DNA of 13,628 nt from Phycisphaerae bacterium. Its GTDB lineage: Bacteria > Planctomycetota > Phycisphaerae > Tepidisphaerales > Tepidisphaeraceae. The stretch spans positions 1-13,628 of the forward strand of contig JACMJD010000304.1 of NCBI GenBank assembly GCA_014380825.1. Direction: 5' to 3'. The notes under the pieces are model-generated. The model worked only from the letters and a program-made list of their open reading frames with translations. It was not told where the DNA came from and made no database searches. Positions 1 to 6,917 of this stretch are shown here, in pieces; position 1 is the stretch's first letter; each line of letters begins with the position of its first letter. Both the position numbers and the translations under genes were made by a program.

Positions 1-12
1 CATGAAAGTGAT

Positions 13-510
13 TTACGCGCCGGCGCGGATGCAATGCTTGAACAGGGCTCGCCACTCGGTGCGCTGCAGGGCGACGGCGGTGGCGTAGCGCGGATCGTCC
101 GGTCGATCGTGAACGGCGGCGACGACATCGACCAGATCGCCGGGGTTCGTCAGCGACGCGCAGCGCGCGTACCAGTATTTGCTGTTGGAGAAATCGCCCT
201 CGCGGCGATGCACGATCGCGTGCAGCCAGCTTCCTTCTGCCGAATCGATGTCCTGCGAGATCTTGTGCGCTTCGTCGACAAAGTCGTGCCACAACCACAT
301 CGCGCCGATGGCGACATCGAGCAGCGGATGCACATTTCCGTTCTCCAACAAATTGGCCGGCGTGAGATTCCGCAGCATCGCGGCCACCTCGTCGTCACCG
401 CGCTTTTTCGGAACGAGCTGGCGATACGCGTTGTCGGCATCGAATTTCAGCACCGCAACCGCTTGCGGCGACAGCAGATCCGGGGCGTTGGGATCGATGG
501 GCGAGGTCAT
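13..510 (-). CDS. Hypothetical small soluble protein, 165 aa
   Basis: I do not recognise a characterised function. The reading frame is complete, from ATG at 508-510 to TAA at 13-15. The product has no signal peptide or membrane segment and looks mostly helical, so it is probably cytoplasmic. The most distinctive part is a block around residues 93-117 rich in His, Trp, Arg and Tyr (SWLHAIVHRREGDFSNSKYW). From memory, similar His-Arg-Arg-Glu and Asn-x-Lys-Tyr-Trp blocks occur in uncharacterised proteins of several soil phyla; this is not a database result. The strongly conserved-looking polar and aromatic residues suggest a binding or catalytic site, but none can be assigned. The gene diverges from the lipoprotein at 617, with 106 bp between the start codons. 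A minus-strand ATG at positions 1-3 could start a following gene, but the window ends there. The opposite-strand reading frame over the same stretch is Arg-rich and lacks family features. Confidence 0.75.
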   Translation of the reverse strand: MTSPIDPNAPDLLSPQAVAVLKFDADNAYRQLVPKKRGDDEVAAMLRNLTPANLLENGNVHPLLDVAIGAMWLWHDFVDEAHKISQDIDSAEGSWLHAIVHRREGDFSNSKYWYARCASLTNPGDLVDVVAAVHDRPDDPRYATAVALQRTEWRALFKHCIRAGA

Positions 511-616
511 GCGTCGAGCTAGTTTGCTGGGAAAAACTCATCCTGTCGAGTTTTGTCGTCCGATAACCAAAGGAGTGTTCTGCCGTGCAATCTCACCATT
601 GAACAGGAAAGTCGCC

Positions 617-1066
617 ATGAAGAATTTGATTCTCTCGGTCGTTGCGGTGTGTGGATTGGTTGGCTGCTCGGGTCGGGCCGAGCTGTTTCCGAATTCGGAC
701 TCGCTGCTCCGCAAGCCGTCGACCGCCTTCGCCGCCGATGCCGCCAAGCGATTCCCGTACAAGCTCGACGCCCCCCGCGCCGGCGCCGCCGACGCTCGCG
801 CGCAGGTCGGTTACGCGCTCGATGTCATCGAGATCGAAAACCTCTCGGAAGAGGATTGGCCGAACGTCGAGCTGTGGGTCAATCAGGAATACTGCGTGTT
901 TCTGCCGCGGATGGAAAAGGACAAGCTCAAGCGCCTGACGTTCCAGATGCTCTTCGACGACAGCGGCCTGAGCTTCCCGACCGACAACAAGATCACGCGC
1001 ATCACGAAGCTTGAAATGTTCCGCGATGGCAAGATGTATGATGTGAAGCTTCAGCTCGCAGATTGA
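617..1066 (+). CDS. Small predicted lipoprotein, 149 aa
   Basis: The N-terminus is a lipoprotein signal peptide: MKN, a hydrophobic stretch over residues 4-16, then the lipobox L14-V15-G16-C17. Cys17 would be lipidated and the mature protein held in a membrane, facing the periplasm. The reading frame is open further upstream, but ATG at 617 is chosen because the signal peptide begins there and a purine-rich AGGAAAG lies about 7 bases before it. The mature part, roughly residues 18-149, is charged and probably beta-rich, with an acidic segment around EIENLSEEDW and a C-terminal segment of alternating hydrophobic and charged residues. I do not recognise the family. The gene stands alone, divergent from the gene at 13-510, and is closed by the hairpin terminator at 1098-1127. 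The function is unknown; a structural or assembly lipoprotein is only a guess. Confidence 0.82.
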   Translation: MKNLILSVVAVCGLVGCSGRAELFPNSDSLLRKPSTAFAADAAKRFPYKLDAPRAGAADARAQVGYALDVIEIENLSEEDWPNVELWVNQEYCVFLPRMEKDKLKRLTFQMLFDDSGLSFPTDNKITRITKLEMFRDGKMYDVKLQLAD

Positions 1067-1097
1067 GCTCGCGACGCAAAACTTGGATGAGGAACGA

Positions 1098-1127
1098 AGC
1101 CCGCGGATAGCGATCCGCGGGCTTTTT
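1098..1127 (+). terminator. Strong rho-independent terminator
   Basis: An 11-bp perfect GC-rich stem (arms 1098-1108 and 1113-1123) with a 4-base loop is followed directly by a run of T. It lies 31 bp after the lipoprotein stop codon. The convergent amidohydrolase gene ends at 1128, so the hairpin also lies just past that stop. On the minus strand no good T-run follows the stem, so termination in that direction should be weaker. Confidence 0.9.
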
Positions 1128-2243
1128 CTATTCCGGAAAGCTCACGCCCACGCGCGCCAGCAGCTTCACCGCGTTGTCGTGATAGAATTTTTGCAGCACG
1201 TCATCCGGCAGCGCGAGTCCGCGCAGCGTCGGTTGATTTTCGGGAGGAAGATCGGGATCCAGGATCGGCGCGGGCCCCTGATATGCCGTGTCCCAGAGTT
1301 TTCGGTGCGACCAGAATCGGCTGGCGAGGAAGTCGAAGCCGCGGTCATCGCCGCTGACCTGGTCGGAGCCGAAGAGGATTCGATCCTGATTGCGAATGAT
1401 GAAATCGCGCGTCGCGTCTCGTCGCGCGCTCACTTCGCGCACCATCCAGCGGGTTGCGCTGCTGTCGAGATACAAATTCGGATAAGTGTCGAGCAAGCGC
1501 TGGAGGCGGATCAGGTCTTCCGGATTTCCGCCCAGGTGCGCGCCGAGCCACGGATGATTTCGATATTCGCTCAGCAGCGATTCCCACATCTGGTAGTGAT
1601 CGTTGCGCGTGCCGAATTTCGCGACGTCGGCGGCATACTTGCCGTGGTACCACGTGTCGGGGTCGCCGATGTGGCTCATCAAAATCATCCCGCGCGCCGC
1701 GGCGTCGGCAATGATCTTGCGGATGTTGGGCGAATCCAACCGCCAGCCACGCGACGCCATCGTCCCGGGCGCCATGTGGAATTTGATGATCCGGCTGCCC
1801 ATGTTGTAGAACGTTTCGAGCCGCCGATGCCAGTCGTCGAAACTGTTCTCCTGCCATTTCGGGATCGCGATGAACTGCAACCGCCCGGGCCAGTTGCGCT
1901 GGAGGACCATCGCTTCTTCCAGCGGGCTCATCGTGACGAACGCGTCGATGCCGTAATGCTTGGCCGCTTCGAACCACGCGTCGCCATGACGGGCGGCGAG
2001 CAAATGCGTGTGCGCGTCGATCACCAGCCCGCGCACTTTCGGCCGAGGGATCGGGGCACGAAAGTTGATGTTCGTTCGGTTGTATTCGCTCAACTTCGCC
2101 GGCGCAAGCACGGGCGAGGTCGGAGGCGTCACTGGCGATGCTGGAGCAGTTGATGGTGTCGGCGGCGCGGTGAATGTGATCGGAGCCACCGTCGCGGTTG
2201 AAACTGGAGCGATTTCACTCGATTTCATACGGTCATGCACCAT
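1128..2243 (-). CDS. Amidohydrolase-2 family metal-dependent hydrolase
   Basis: This is a TIM-barrel hydrolase of the amidohydrolase-2 type (COG2159-like), a family that includes decarboxylases and lactonases acting on small carboxylated substrates. Visible metal and active-site elements, in order, are D-A-H-T-H at residues 76-80 (His78, His80), a Lys in IIKFH (Lys154), His191 in LMSHIGDP, His236 in GAHLGGNPEDL, and Asp294 in ILFGSD. These match the usual His-x-His, His, His, Asp order, so the enzyme should be active; the substrate cannot be read from sequence. Residues 11-48 form a Thr/Pro/Ala-rich low-complexity extension before the barrel, unusual for the family, with no convincing signal peptide. 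The start is uncertain between Met1 (2243) and Met6 (2228), and neither has a strong ribosome-binding site. The gene stands alone, convergent with the lipoprotein and divergent from the protease. Confidence 0.88.
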   Translation of the reverse strand: MVHDRMKSSEIAPVSTATVAPITFTAPPTPSTAPASPVTPPTSPVLAPAKLSEYNRTNINFRAPIPRPKVRGLVIDAHTHLLAARHGDAWFEAAKHYGIDAFVTMSPLEEAMVLQRNWPGRLQFIAIPKWQENSFDDWHRRLETFYNMGSRIIKFHMAPGTMASRGWRLDSPNIRKIIADAAARGMILMSHIGDPDTWYHGKYAADVAKFGTRNDHYQMWESLLSEYRNHPWLGAHLGGNPEDLIRLQRLLDTYPNLYLDSSATRWMVREVSARRDATRDFIIRNQDRILFGSDQVSGDDRGFDFLASRFWSHRKLWDTAYQGPAPILDPDLPPENQPTLRGLALPDDVLQKFYHDNAVKLLARVGVSFPE

Positions 2244-2346
2244 CAGAAGAATCGGTCGTGCCGTCGCTCAACCTTAGTCGTATGTTGCGCCGATTGCCAA
2301 CCTCCCGGCCGTTGGCTCATTCGTTGTCGCGTTGAACCGAAATGAT

Positions 2347-2376
2347 TTGACTTTCATGGCCCACAACTACGAAAAT
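2347..2376 (+). promoter_or_regulatory. Candidate promoter for the LEPR protease
   Basis: TTGACT at 2347-2352 matches the -35 consensus at 5 of 6 positions. GAAAAT at 2371-2376, after an 18-base spacer, matches the -10 consensus at 4 of 6. It lies in the 296-bp divergent region and would give a leader of about 155 nt before ATG at 2540. The assignment rests on consensus matching alone. The rest of 2244-2539 shows no gene, and I see no clear promoter for the amidohydrolase on the other strand. Confidence 0.35.
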
Positions 2377-2539
2377 CGGCCATTACTGTTGCGCCCCGAG
2401 CACTCCGCCGCGGGTGGTTAGGTGGGAGCATCGGCCGCCGAAATAGACAGTGTCGACCGCACTCGCTTGGACCGGTTTCGCGACCGTTTGTTTGCGACCG
2501 GGACCGCGCGATATTTGTTCGCTCGCTGCAAGGAACCTC

Positions 2540-5530
2540 ATGCAACCTGATGTCGCTGCTGGCGCTGCCCGCGCCGTTCGTGTCGCTGCTGTTTCGCCAA
2601 AAACACTTGAGCCACTCGAGCGCCGCACGCTGCTCGCCGGCGCCGTGGCCAGCGCGTTTGATCTGAGCAACATTCCGGTTTACCGCCCGACCTCCACCGA
2701 CCTGGCGGACTTTAAGCACGGACCGATGGCGAACGCGGGTACGCACCTGGCGGGGCTGTATGTCGACTATCGCCGGGCGATTAAGGCCGGGCGCGAATTC
2801 ACCGCAAACGATCCGGCGCTCGACATTCGCGCCAACAACAAGGTCGGCATCACGCTGCGCATCCGCGGCTACTCCGACAAGTTCCTGCGCGGCCTGAAGT
2901 CCTCGTACGGGTTTGAAGTGACGGCGGTCAACACCGAGTTCTCGGTCGTTCAAGGTTACGTCTCGATCAACTCGCTGCGCGAGCTGGGCGCGCGCAAGGA
3001 TGTGGCGCAGATCGCGCCGATGATCAAGGCGCGCACGCGCACGCAAGGCGTCGCGAACAACCAGGGCGATCAGACGATGAACGCCGACCAGGCACGCGCC
3101 AACTTTAACGTCGACGGCACCGGCGTGAAGGTGGGCGTCATCTCCGATAGCGTCAGCCAGGTTGGCGGCGGGTTGACCAGTTCGGTCAACAGCGGCGATC
3201 TCCCGACGCTCGTGCAGATCCTTACCGATTCGGCCGGCACCGATGAAGGCCGCGCCATGCTCGAGCAGATCCACGATATCGCCCCCGGCTCCACCTTGGC
3301 GTTCGCGACGGGCAGCGGCGGACAACAGGTGTTCGCCAACGCCGTCACCGCGCTGAAGAACGCCGGCGCGGAGGTGATCGTCGACGACCTGGGTTATGCG
3401 GATGAGCCGTATTTTCAGGAAGGGGTGATCGACACTGCGATGCGGGCGCACGTGACCGCCGGTGGATCCTTCGTCACCGCGGTCGGCAACGACGGCATCA
3501 GCGGGTTCGAGCAGACGACATCGTTCTTCACAGACAACGGCAGCATCTTGCACGATTTCAATCCCGCGGCGGGTCCGTTCGCGCGGGATTCACGCATGCG
3601 CGTGACGATCGACACGTTCGGCACGCTCGTCCTCCAATGGGACAACCCCTACAACGGTCTGACCGGTTCGGCGACCGCGGATCTGGACATTCGTCTGTAT
3701 CAGGCGGGCAGCAACACGGTGAAGTTTTCCGGTCTGGACGACAACATCGTGAGCGGGCGGCCGCTGGAACTCCTGTCGGTCCAACCGGGTGTCTACGACA
3801 TCGAGATCACGCAGGCCCAGCTCGCGCCCGGCGCCACCGCGCCGACGCGCTTCAAGTTCGCCGGTGATTTCGGATTGAATACGGTCGAGCACACGGGCAA
3901 TCGATCGTCCGCGTTCGGACACAGCGTGAGCAACGCCGGTATCTCGGTCGCAGCCGTGCCGTGGTTCAACGCGCCGCCACTTAGTCCGATCACACCCATT
4001 CGCACCGAAGATTTTTCATCGCACGGCGGCGGCACGTATGTTTTCGACGCAAGTGGAAACCGCCTGATCTCGCCGATCGTTACGCAGAAGCCGGACTTCG
4101 CCGGCATCGACGGCGTGAACACATCGTTCTTCGGCGACGATCTGCCGCAGGATCTGGACACCCTGCCGAACTTTTTCGGCACCAGTTCCGCCGCCCCGAA
4201 CGTGGCGGCGGTCGTGGCGCTGATCAAACAGGCCGGTCCGGGCGCGACGCAGGCGCAGATTATCACCGGCCTCAAAGCCACCGCGCGTCCACTCAACGGC
4301 ACGGCCGCGGGGGTGTGGGATCCGTTCGGCGGGTTCGGGTTGATCGATGCCAACGCTTCGGTTCCCGCGTTCGCGGCGCCGCCCAGCGCGACCGTCACGA
4401 CGATTTCACCTGACCCGCGCGGCACGGCGGTGTCATCGATCAACGTCGTCTTCAATCAATCGGTTAGCGGCGTGAACATCACGGACTTCACCCTGACGCG
4501 CAGCGGCGGAGCGAACCTCCTCACGGGTTTGCAAACCGTCACCACCACCGACAATATCACCTACACGATCAGCAACCTGGCGAGCATCACAACGATCAAC
4601 GGCGTGTACACGCTGGCGCTGAAATCGACCGGCACCGGCATCACCAACGTGATCGGCCAGGCGCTGGCCAGCGGCAGTTCGGACAGCTGGACGAAAATCC
4701 CGCCGCCCCCCGTGCCGAATAAGCCGACCGGATTCGTCGTGACGGCGCTGTCGTCGACGTCGATCCAGTTGAACTTCAAAGACAACAACACGACCGAGAA
4801 TAACTACACCGTGCAGCGCTCCGCGTCGTCCACGTTCGGCAGCGGCTTGCGGACGTTCCATATCGCGGCGAACTCAACGTCGTTCCTCGACAAGGCGTTG
4901 ACGCCCGGCAAGCGATACTACTATCGCGTGCGCGCCGTCAACACGACGGCGCCGGGCTCGTATTCCACGACAAGATCCGCCGTGACGTTGCAGAACGGCG
5001 AAGTGGTGCTGGACAACAACACATCCGGTGCCCGCGCGTTCGGCGTGTGGAGCCTGGCCAATGCCGGCGCCGGCTTCGCGGGCGCGAACTATCTGCAGGA
5101 TGGCAACACCGAAAAGGGAACGAAGAGCGTGCGCTACACGCCGGCGCTGGTCGCGACGGGCGACTATTACGTCTATGCCCGCTGGACGCGCGCCAGCAGC
5201 AACGCCACCAACGTGCCGTTCGACATCTTCTACGGCCCGAACGCGACGCTGCGCCGGACCGTGCTGCTCGACCAGCGCAACCGCGGCGGCGATGGTTGGA
5301 TTTTGGTCGGCGGTCCGTTCCGTTTGGAAAAGAACACCGGCGCGATGGTGCGAATCCGCAACTCCGGCACAAATGGAACGGTCATCGCTGATTCGATCCG
5401 CTTCCTGTCGGCCGCGCCGATCGCGGCGACGAAGGCGCTCAACCGCGTCGCGCCAGCGCCGACGGAACAGAAGAGCGCGAACGATAAGGATGATTCAACC
5501 GGTGGTTCGCTGATTGACGGCTTGCTCTGA
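2540..5530 (+). CDS. Exported subtilisin/sedolisin-like protease with LEPR-XLL signature
   Basis: A 996-residue multidomain secreted protein. ATG at 2540 is preferred over the in-frame GTG at 2450 because AAGGA lies about 6 bases before it. It also places LEPLERRTLLAG at residues 23-34, the usual N-terminal site of this planctomycete sorting signature. A propeptide-like region (about 35-190) precedes the peptidase core. Core elements are Asp203 (VGVISDS), Glu236 (DEGRAM), Asn317 in an oxyanion-type VGNDG, and Ser549 in GTSSAAP. The subtilisin His-Gly-Thr motif is absent and Glu236 takes its place. This resembles the Glu/Asp/Ser logic of sedolisins (S53), although Asn317 is subtilisin-like. 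A beta-rich insertion of over 100 residues follows Asn317. After the core come an Ig-like module (about 615-722), a fibronectin III module (about 725-815), a golvesin-like module (about 820-956) and a polar tail. The likely role is extracellular protein degradation or cell-surface adhesion. Confidence 0.88.
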   Translation: MQPDVAAGAARAVRVAAVSPKTLEPLERRTLLAGAVASAFDLSNIPVYRPTSTDLADFKHGPMANAGTHLAGLYVDYRRAIKAGREFTANDPALDIRANNKVGITLRIRGYSDKFLRGLKSSYGFEVTAVNTEFSVVQGYVSINSLRELGARKDVAQIAPMIKARTRTQGVANNQGDQTMNADQARANFNVDGTGVKVGVISDSVSQVGGGLTSSVNSGDLPTLVQILTDSAGTDEGRAMLEQIHDIAPGSTLAFATGSGGQQVFANAVTALKNAGAEVIVDDLGYADEPYFQEGVIDTAMRAHVTAGGSFVTAVGNDGISGFEQTTSFFTDNGSILHDFNPAAGPFARDSRMRVTIDTFGTLVLQWDNPYNGLTGSATADLDIRLYQAGSNTVKFSGLDDNIVSGRPLELLSVQPGVYDIEITQAQLAPGATAPTRFKFAGDFGLNTVEHTGNRSSAFGHSVSNAGISVAAVPWFNAPPLSPITPIRTEDFSSHGGGTYVFDASGNRLISPIVTQKPDFAGIDGVNTSFFGDDLPQDLDTLPNFFGTSSAAPNVAAVVALIKQAGPGATQAQIITGLKATARPLNGTAAGVWDPFGGFGLIDANASVPAFAAPPSATVTTISPDPRGTAVSSINVVFNQSVSGVNITDFTLTRSGGANLLTGLQTVTTTDNITYTISNLASITTINGVYTLALKSTGTGITNVIGQALASGSSDSWTKIPPPPVPNKPTGFVVTALSSTSIQLNFKDNNTTENNYTVQRSASSTFGSGLRTFHIAANSTSFLDKALTPGKRYYYRVRAVNTTAPGSYSTTRSAVTLQNGEVVLDNNTSGARAFGVWSLANAGAGFAGANYLQDGNTEKGTKSVRYTPALVATGDYYVYARWTRASSNATNVPFDIFYGPNATLRRTVLLDQRNRGGDGWILVGGPFRLEKNTGAMVRIRNSGTNGTVIADSIRFLSAAPIAATKALNRVAPAPTEQKSANDKDDSTGGSLIDGLL

Positions 5531-5573
5531 CCAACGTGGCACGGCTGGACGCCCATGCCGCCAGCGAGTCGAC

Positions 5574-6833
5574 CTATCTCTTCCGCTCGACAACCGCGAC
5601 ATCGTTCTTGATCTTGTCGCTCGGGTGCATGATCACCACGTCGCGATCGGACAGGCCTTCAAGCACCTCGGCGTCTTCCGCGTTCATCCGGCCCAGCTTC
5701 AGCTTCCGCTCGATCGCTTTGCCGGCGTCGATGATGAACACGCTCCACTCGGTCCCGTTGCGGAACAGCGAGCCCATCGGAGCTTTCAGCACGTCCGGTT
5801 TTTCCCAGACGATGATGCGGGCGTCGACGCGATAGCCGTCGCTCAGCGTTTGCCGGGCTTTCAGATCTTCCGTGAAATCGACGATCACGTTCACGCGTTG
5901 TTCTTCCACGCCCAGCGCGGAAATCTTGGTGAAGCCGGATGGCTCAACGCGACGAACGGCGCCGCGCAGCGCATCGCCGCCGCCCCAGCGCTCCAGCAGA
6001 ACCGGAGCGCCGGCACGCACGTTCACGGCGTCACGCGAGAGCACGTCGATCACCGCTTCCAGATCATTGATGTCGCCGACTTCCAGTAATTGTGTGCCAG
6101 GATTTACTGGCGCTTCGCTCTCCTGCCAGACTCGCAGCACATAGCCGTTCACGGGCGAGATAATCTGAAAGATCGAATCGCTGCCCGCACTCGGCGGCGC
6201 ATCGTCGGTGGTCGGATTGGTTGTCGGCGACGACGAATTCGCTGTGGCTCGCACGCTCGTTCGCGCCAGCGCTGCCCGGGCTTGCTCAAGCTGAAACCGC
6301 GCGACATCCCGCGCGAAGGTCATCGATTTCACATCCGCTTCGCGCACGGCCACCGCGAGCGTCTTGTCTTCCAGCTCTTCGTTACTCATGACCGAATCAA
6401 CGGACATCCGCTTGGCGCGTTCCAGCTCGCCAATCGCCCGATCTCGCTGAGCGATCGCGCGCTCGATCGCCGGCGCGGCTTGGAGCAGCGTCGCCTCGGC
6501 CGCGCGCACGCGCGCTTCGGTTTCCTCGCGCGCCCGCGCATCCAGCAGCTCCGGCGGCGTCGGGACGATCGCCGCAACGACCGTCTTGCCCGCTTCCACC
6601 GGATCGCCCGCTTTCAAATTCACGCGGATCAACCGGCCCATGAGCGGCGCGGCGATGATGTATCGTTCCTTCACGCGCGTCTTGCCGTCCTGATCGACGG
6701 TCACGCGCATCAACCCGCGCTCGACGCGCGTGGTATCAACCTCAACCGGTTTCGGGATGAACGCGAACACGATCATCGCAACGATGGCGATCGCGATGAC
6801 ATACCACGAGAATTTCTTCAAGAGCTTAATCAC
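5574..6833 (-). CDS. HlyD/MacA-type periplasmic adaptor of an ABC exporter
   Basis: A 419-residue membrane-fusion protein. A single N-terminal membrane anchor (about residues 9-27) is followed by a beta-barrel/lipoyl half, then a long Ala/Glu/Arg-rich coiled-coil hairpin (about 95-200). A Ser/Thr/Pro-rich linker comes next, then the second lipoyl half beginning SPVNGYVLRV, and beta-barrel and membrane-proximal parts reaching the C-terminus. Such adaptors join an inner-membrane transporter to an outer-membrane channel. The start is read as GTG at 6831-6833, because AGGA then lies 6 bases away; the adjacent in-frame TTG (6834-6836) would leave only 3. The gene is the last of the ATPase, permease, adaptor series, and an 84-bp spacer containing a palindrome separates it from the permease. 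No outer-membrane channel gene is present in the window. The linker inserted between the lipoyl halves is longer and less ordered than usual. Confidence 0.9.
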   Translation of the reverse strand: MIKLLKKFSWYVIAIAIVAMIVFAFIPKPVEVDTTRVERGLMRVTVDQDGKTRVKERYIIAAPLMGRLIRVNLKAGDPVEAGKTVVAAIVPTPPELLDARAREETEARVRAAEATLLQAAPAIERAIAQRDRAIGELERAKRMSVDSVMSNEELEDKTLAVAVREADVKSMTFARDVARFQLEQARAALARTSVRATANSSSPTTNPTTDDAPPSAGSDSIFQIISPVNGYVLRVWQESEAPVNPGTQLLEVGDINDLEAVIDVLSRDAVNVRAGAPVLLERWGGGDALRGAVRRVEPSGFTKISALGVEEQRVNVIVDFTEDLKARQTLSDGYRVDARIIVWEKPDVLKAPMGSLFRNGTEWSVFIIDAGKAIERKLKLGRMNAEDAEVLEGLSDRDVVIMHPSDKIKNDVAVVERKR

Positions 6834-6844
6834 CAAGTTTCCTC

Positions 6845-6910
6845 GTGTAGCCGCCGAGCTTGCTCGGCGCGTCTTTCGCGATCCGCGCCGAGCAAGCTCG
6901 GCAGCTACAC
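6845..6910. repeat. Nested palindromic repeat between permease and adaptor
   Basis: Two 27-base inverted arms (6845-6871 and 6884-6910) with one mismatch surround a 12-base loop. Each arm is itself a hairpin of 7-bp stem and 2-base loop (6853-6868 and 6887-6902). The sequence can therefore fold as one long stem or as two short ones, like REP/BIME elements. It occupies nearly the whole 84-bp spacer between two genes expected to be co-transcribed. It could attenuate or stabilise the transcript. No T-run follows on the minus strand, so it is not a standard terminator. Confidence 0.85.
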
Positions 6911-6917
6911 AGCAGCG

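Noticed and set aside
1..3. Minus-strand ATG at the window edge as start of another gene
   Set aside because: Only three bases are visible and the sequence ahead of it shows no convincing ribosome-binding site.
34..522. Plus-strand open frame opposite the gene at 13-510
   Set aside because: Its product is Arg/Gln/Val-rich with no domain, and the minus-strand product has coherent composition and a proper start. It is a high-GC mirror frame.
179..616. Upstream extension of the lipoprotein reading frame
   Set aside because: It would overlap the divergent gene and put the lipoprotein signal peptide in the middle of the protein. ATG at 617 has a ribosome-binding site.
1083..2153. 356-codon plus-strand frame opposite the amidohydrolase
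   Set aside because: It lies antisense to a gene with clear active-site motifs, is His/Arg/Val-rich in a mirror pattern, and runs through the terminator hairpin.
2450..2539. GTG at 2450 as protease start
   Set aside because: It has no ribosome-binding site, and it would move the LEPR signature to about residue 53. ATG 2540 has AAGGA at good distance.
2354..3553. 399-codon minus-strand frame opposite the protease N-terminal half
   Set aside because: Arg/Val/Asp-rich product with no family features. The plus strand carries the LEPR signature and the peptidase core.
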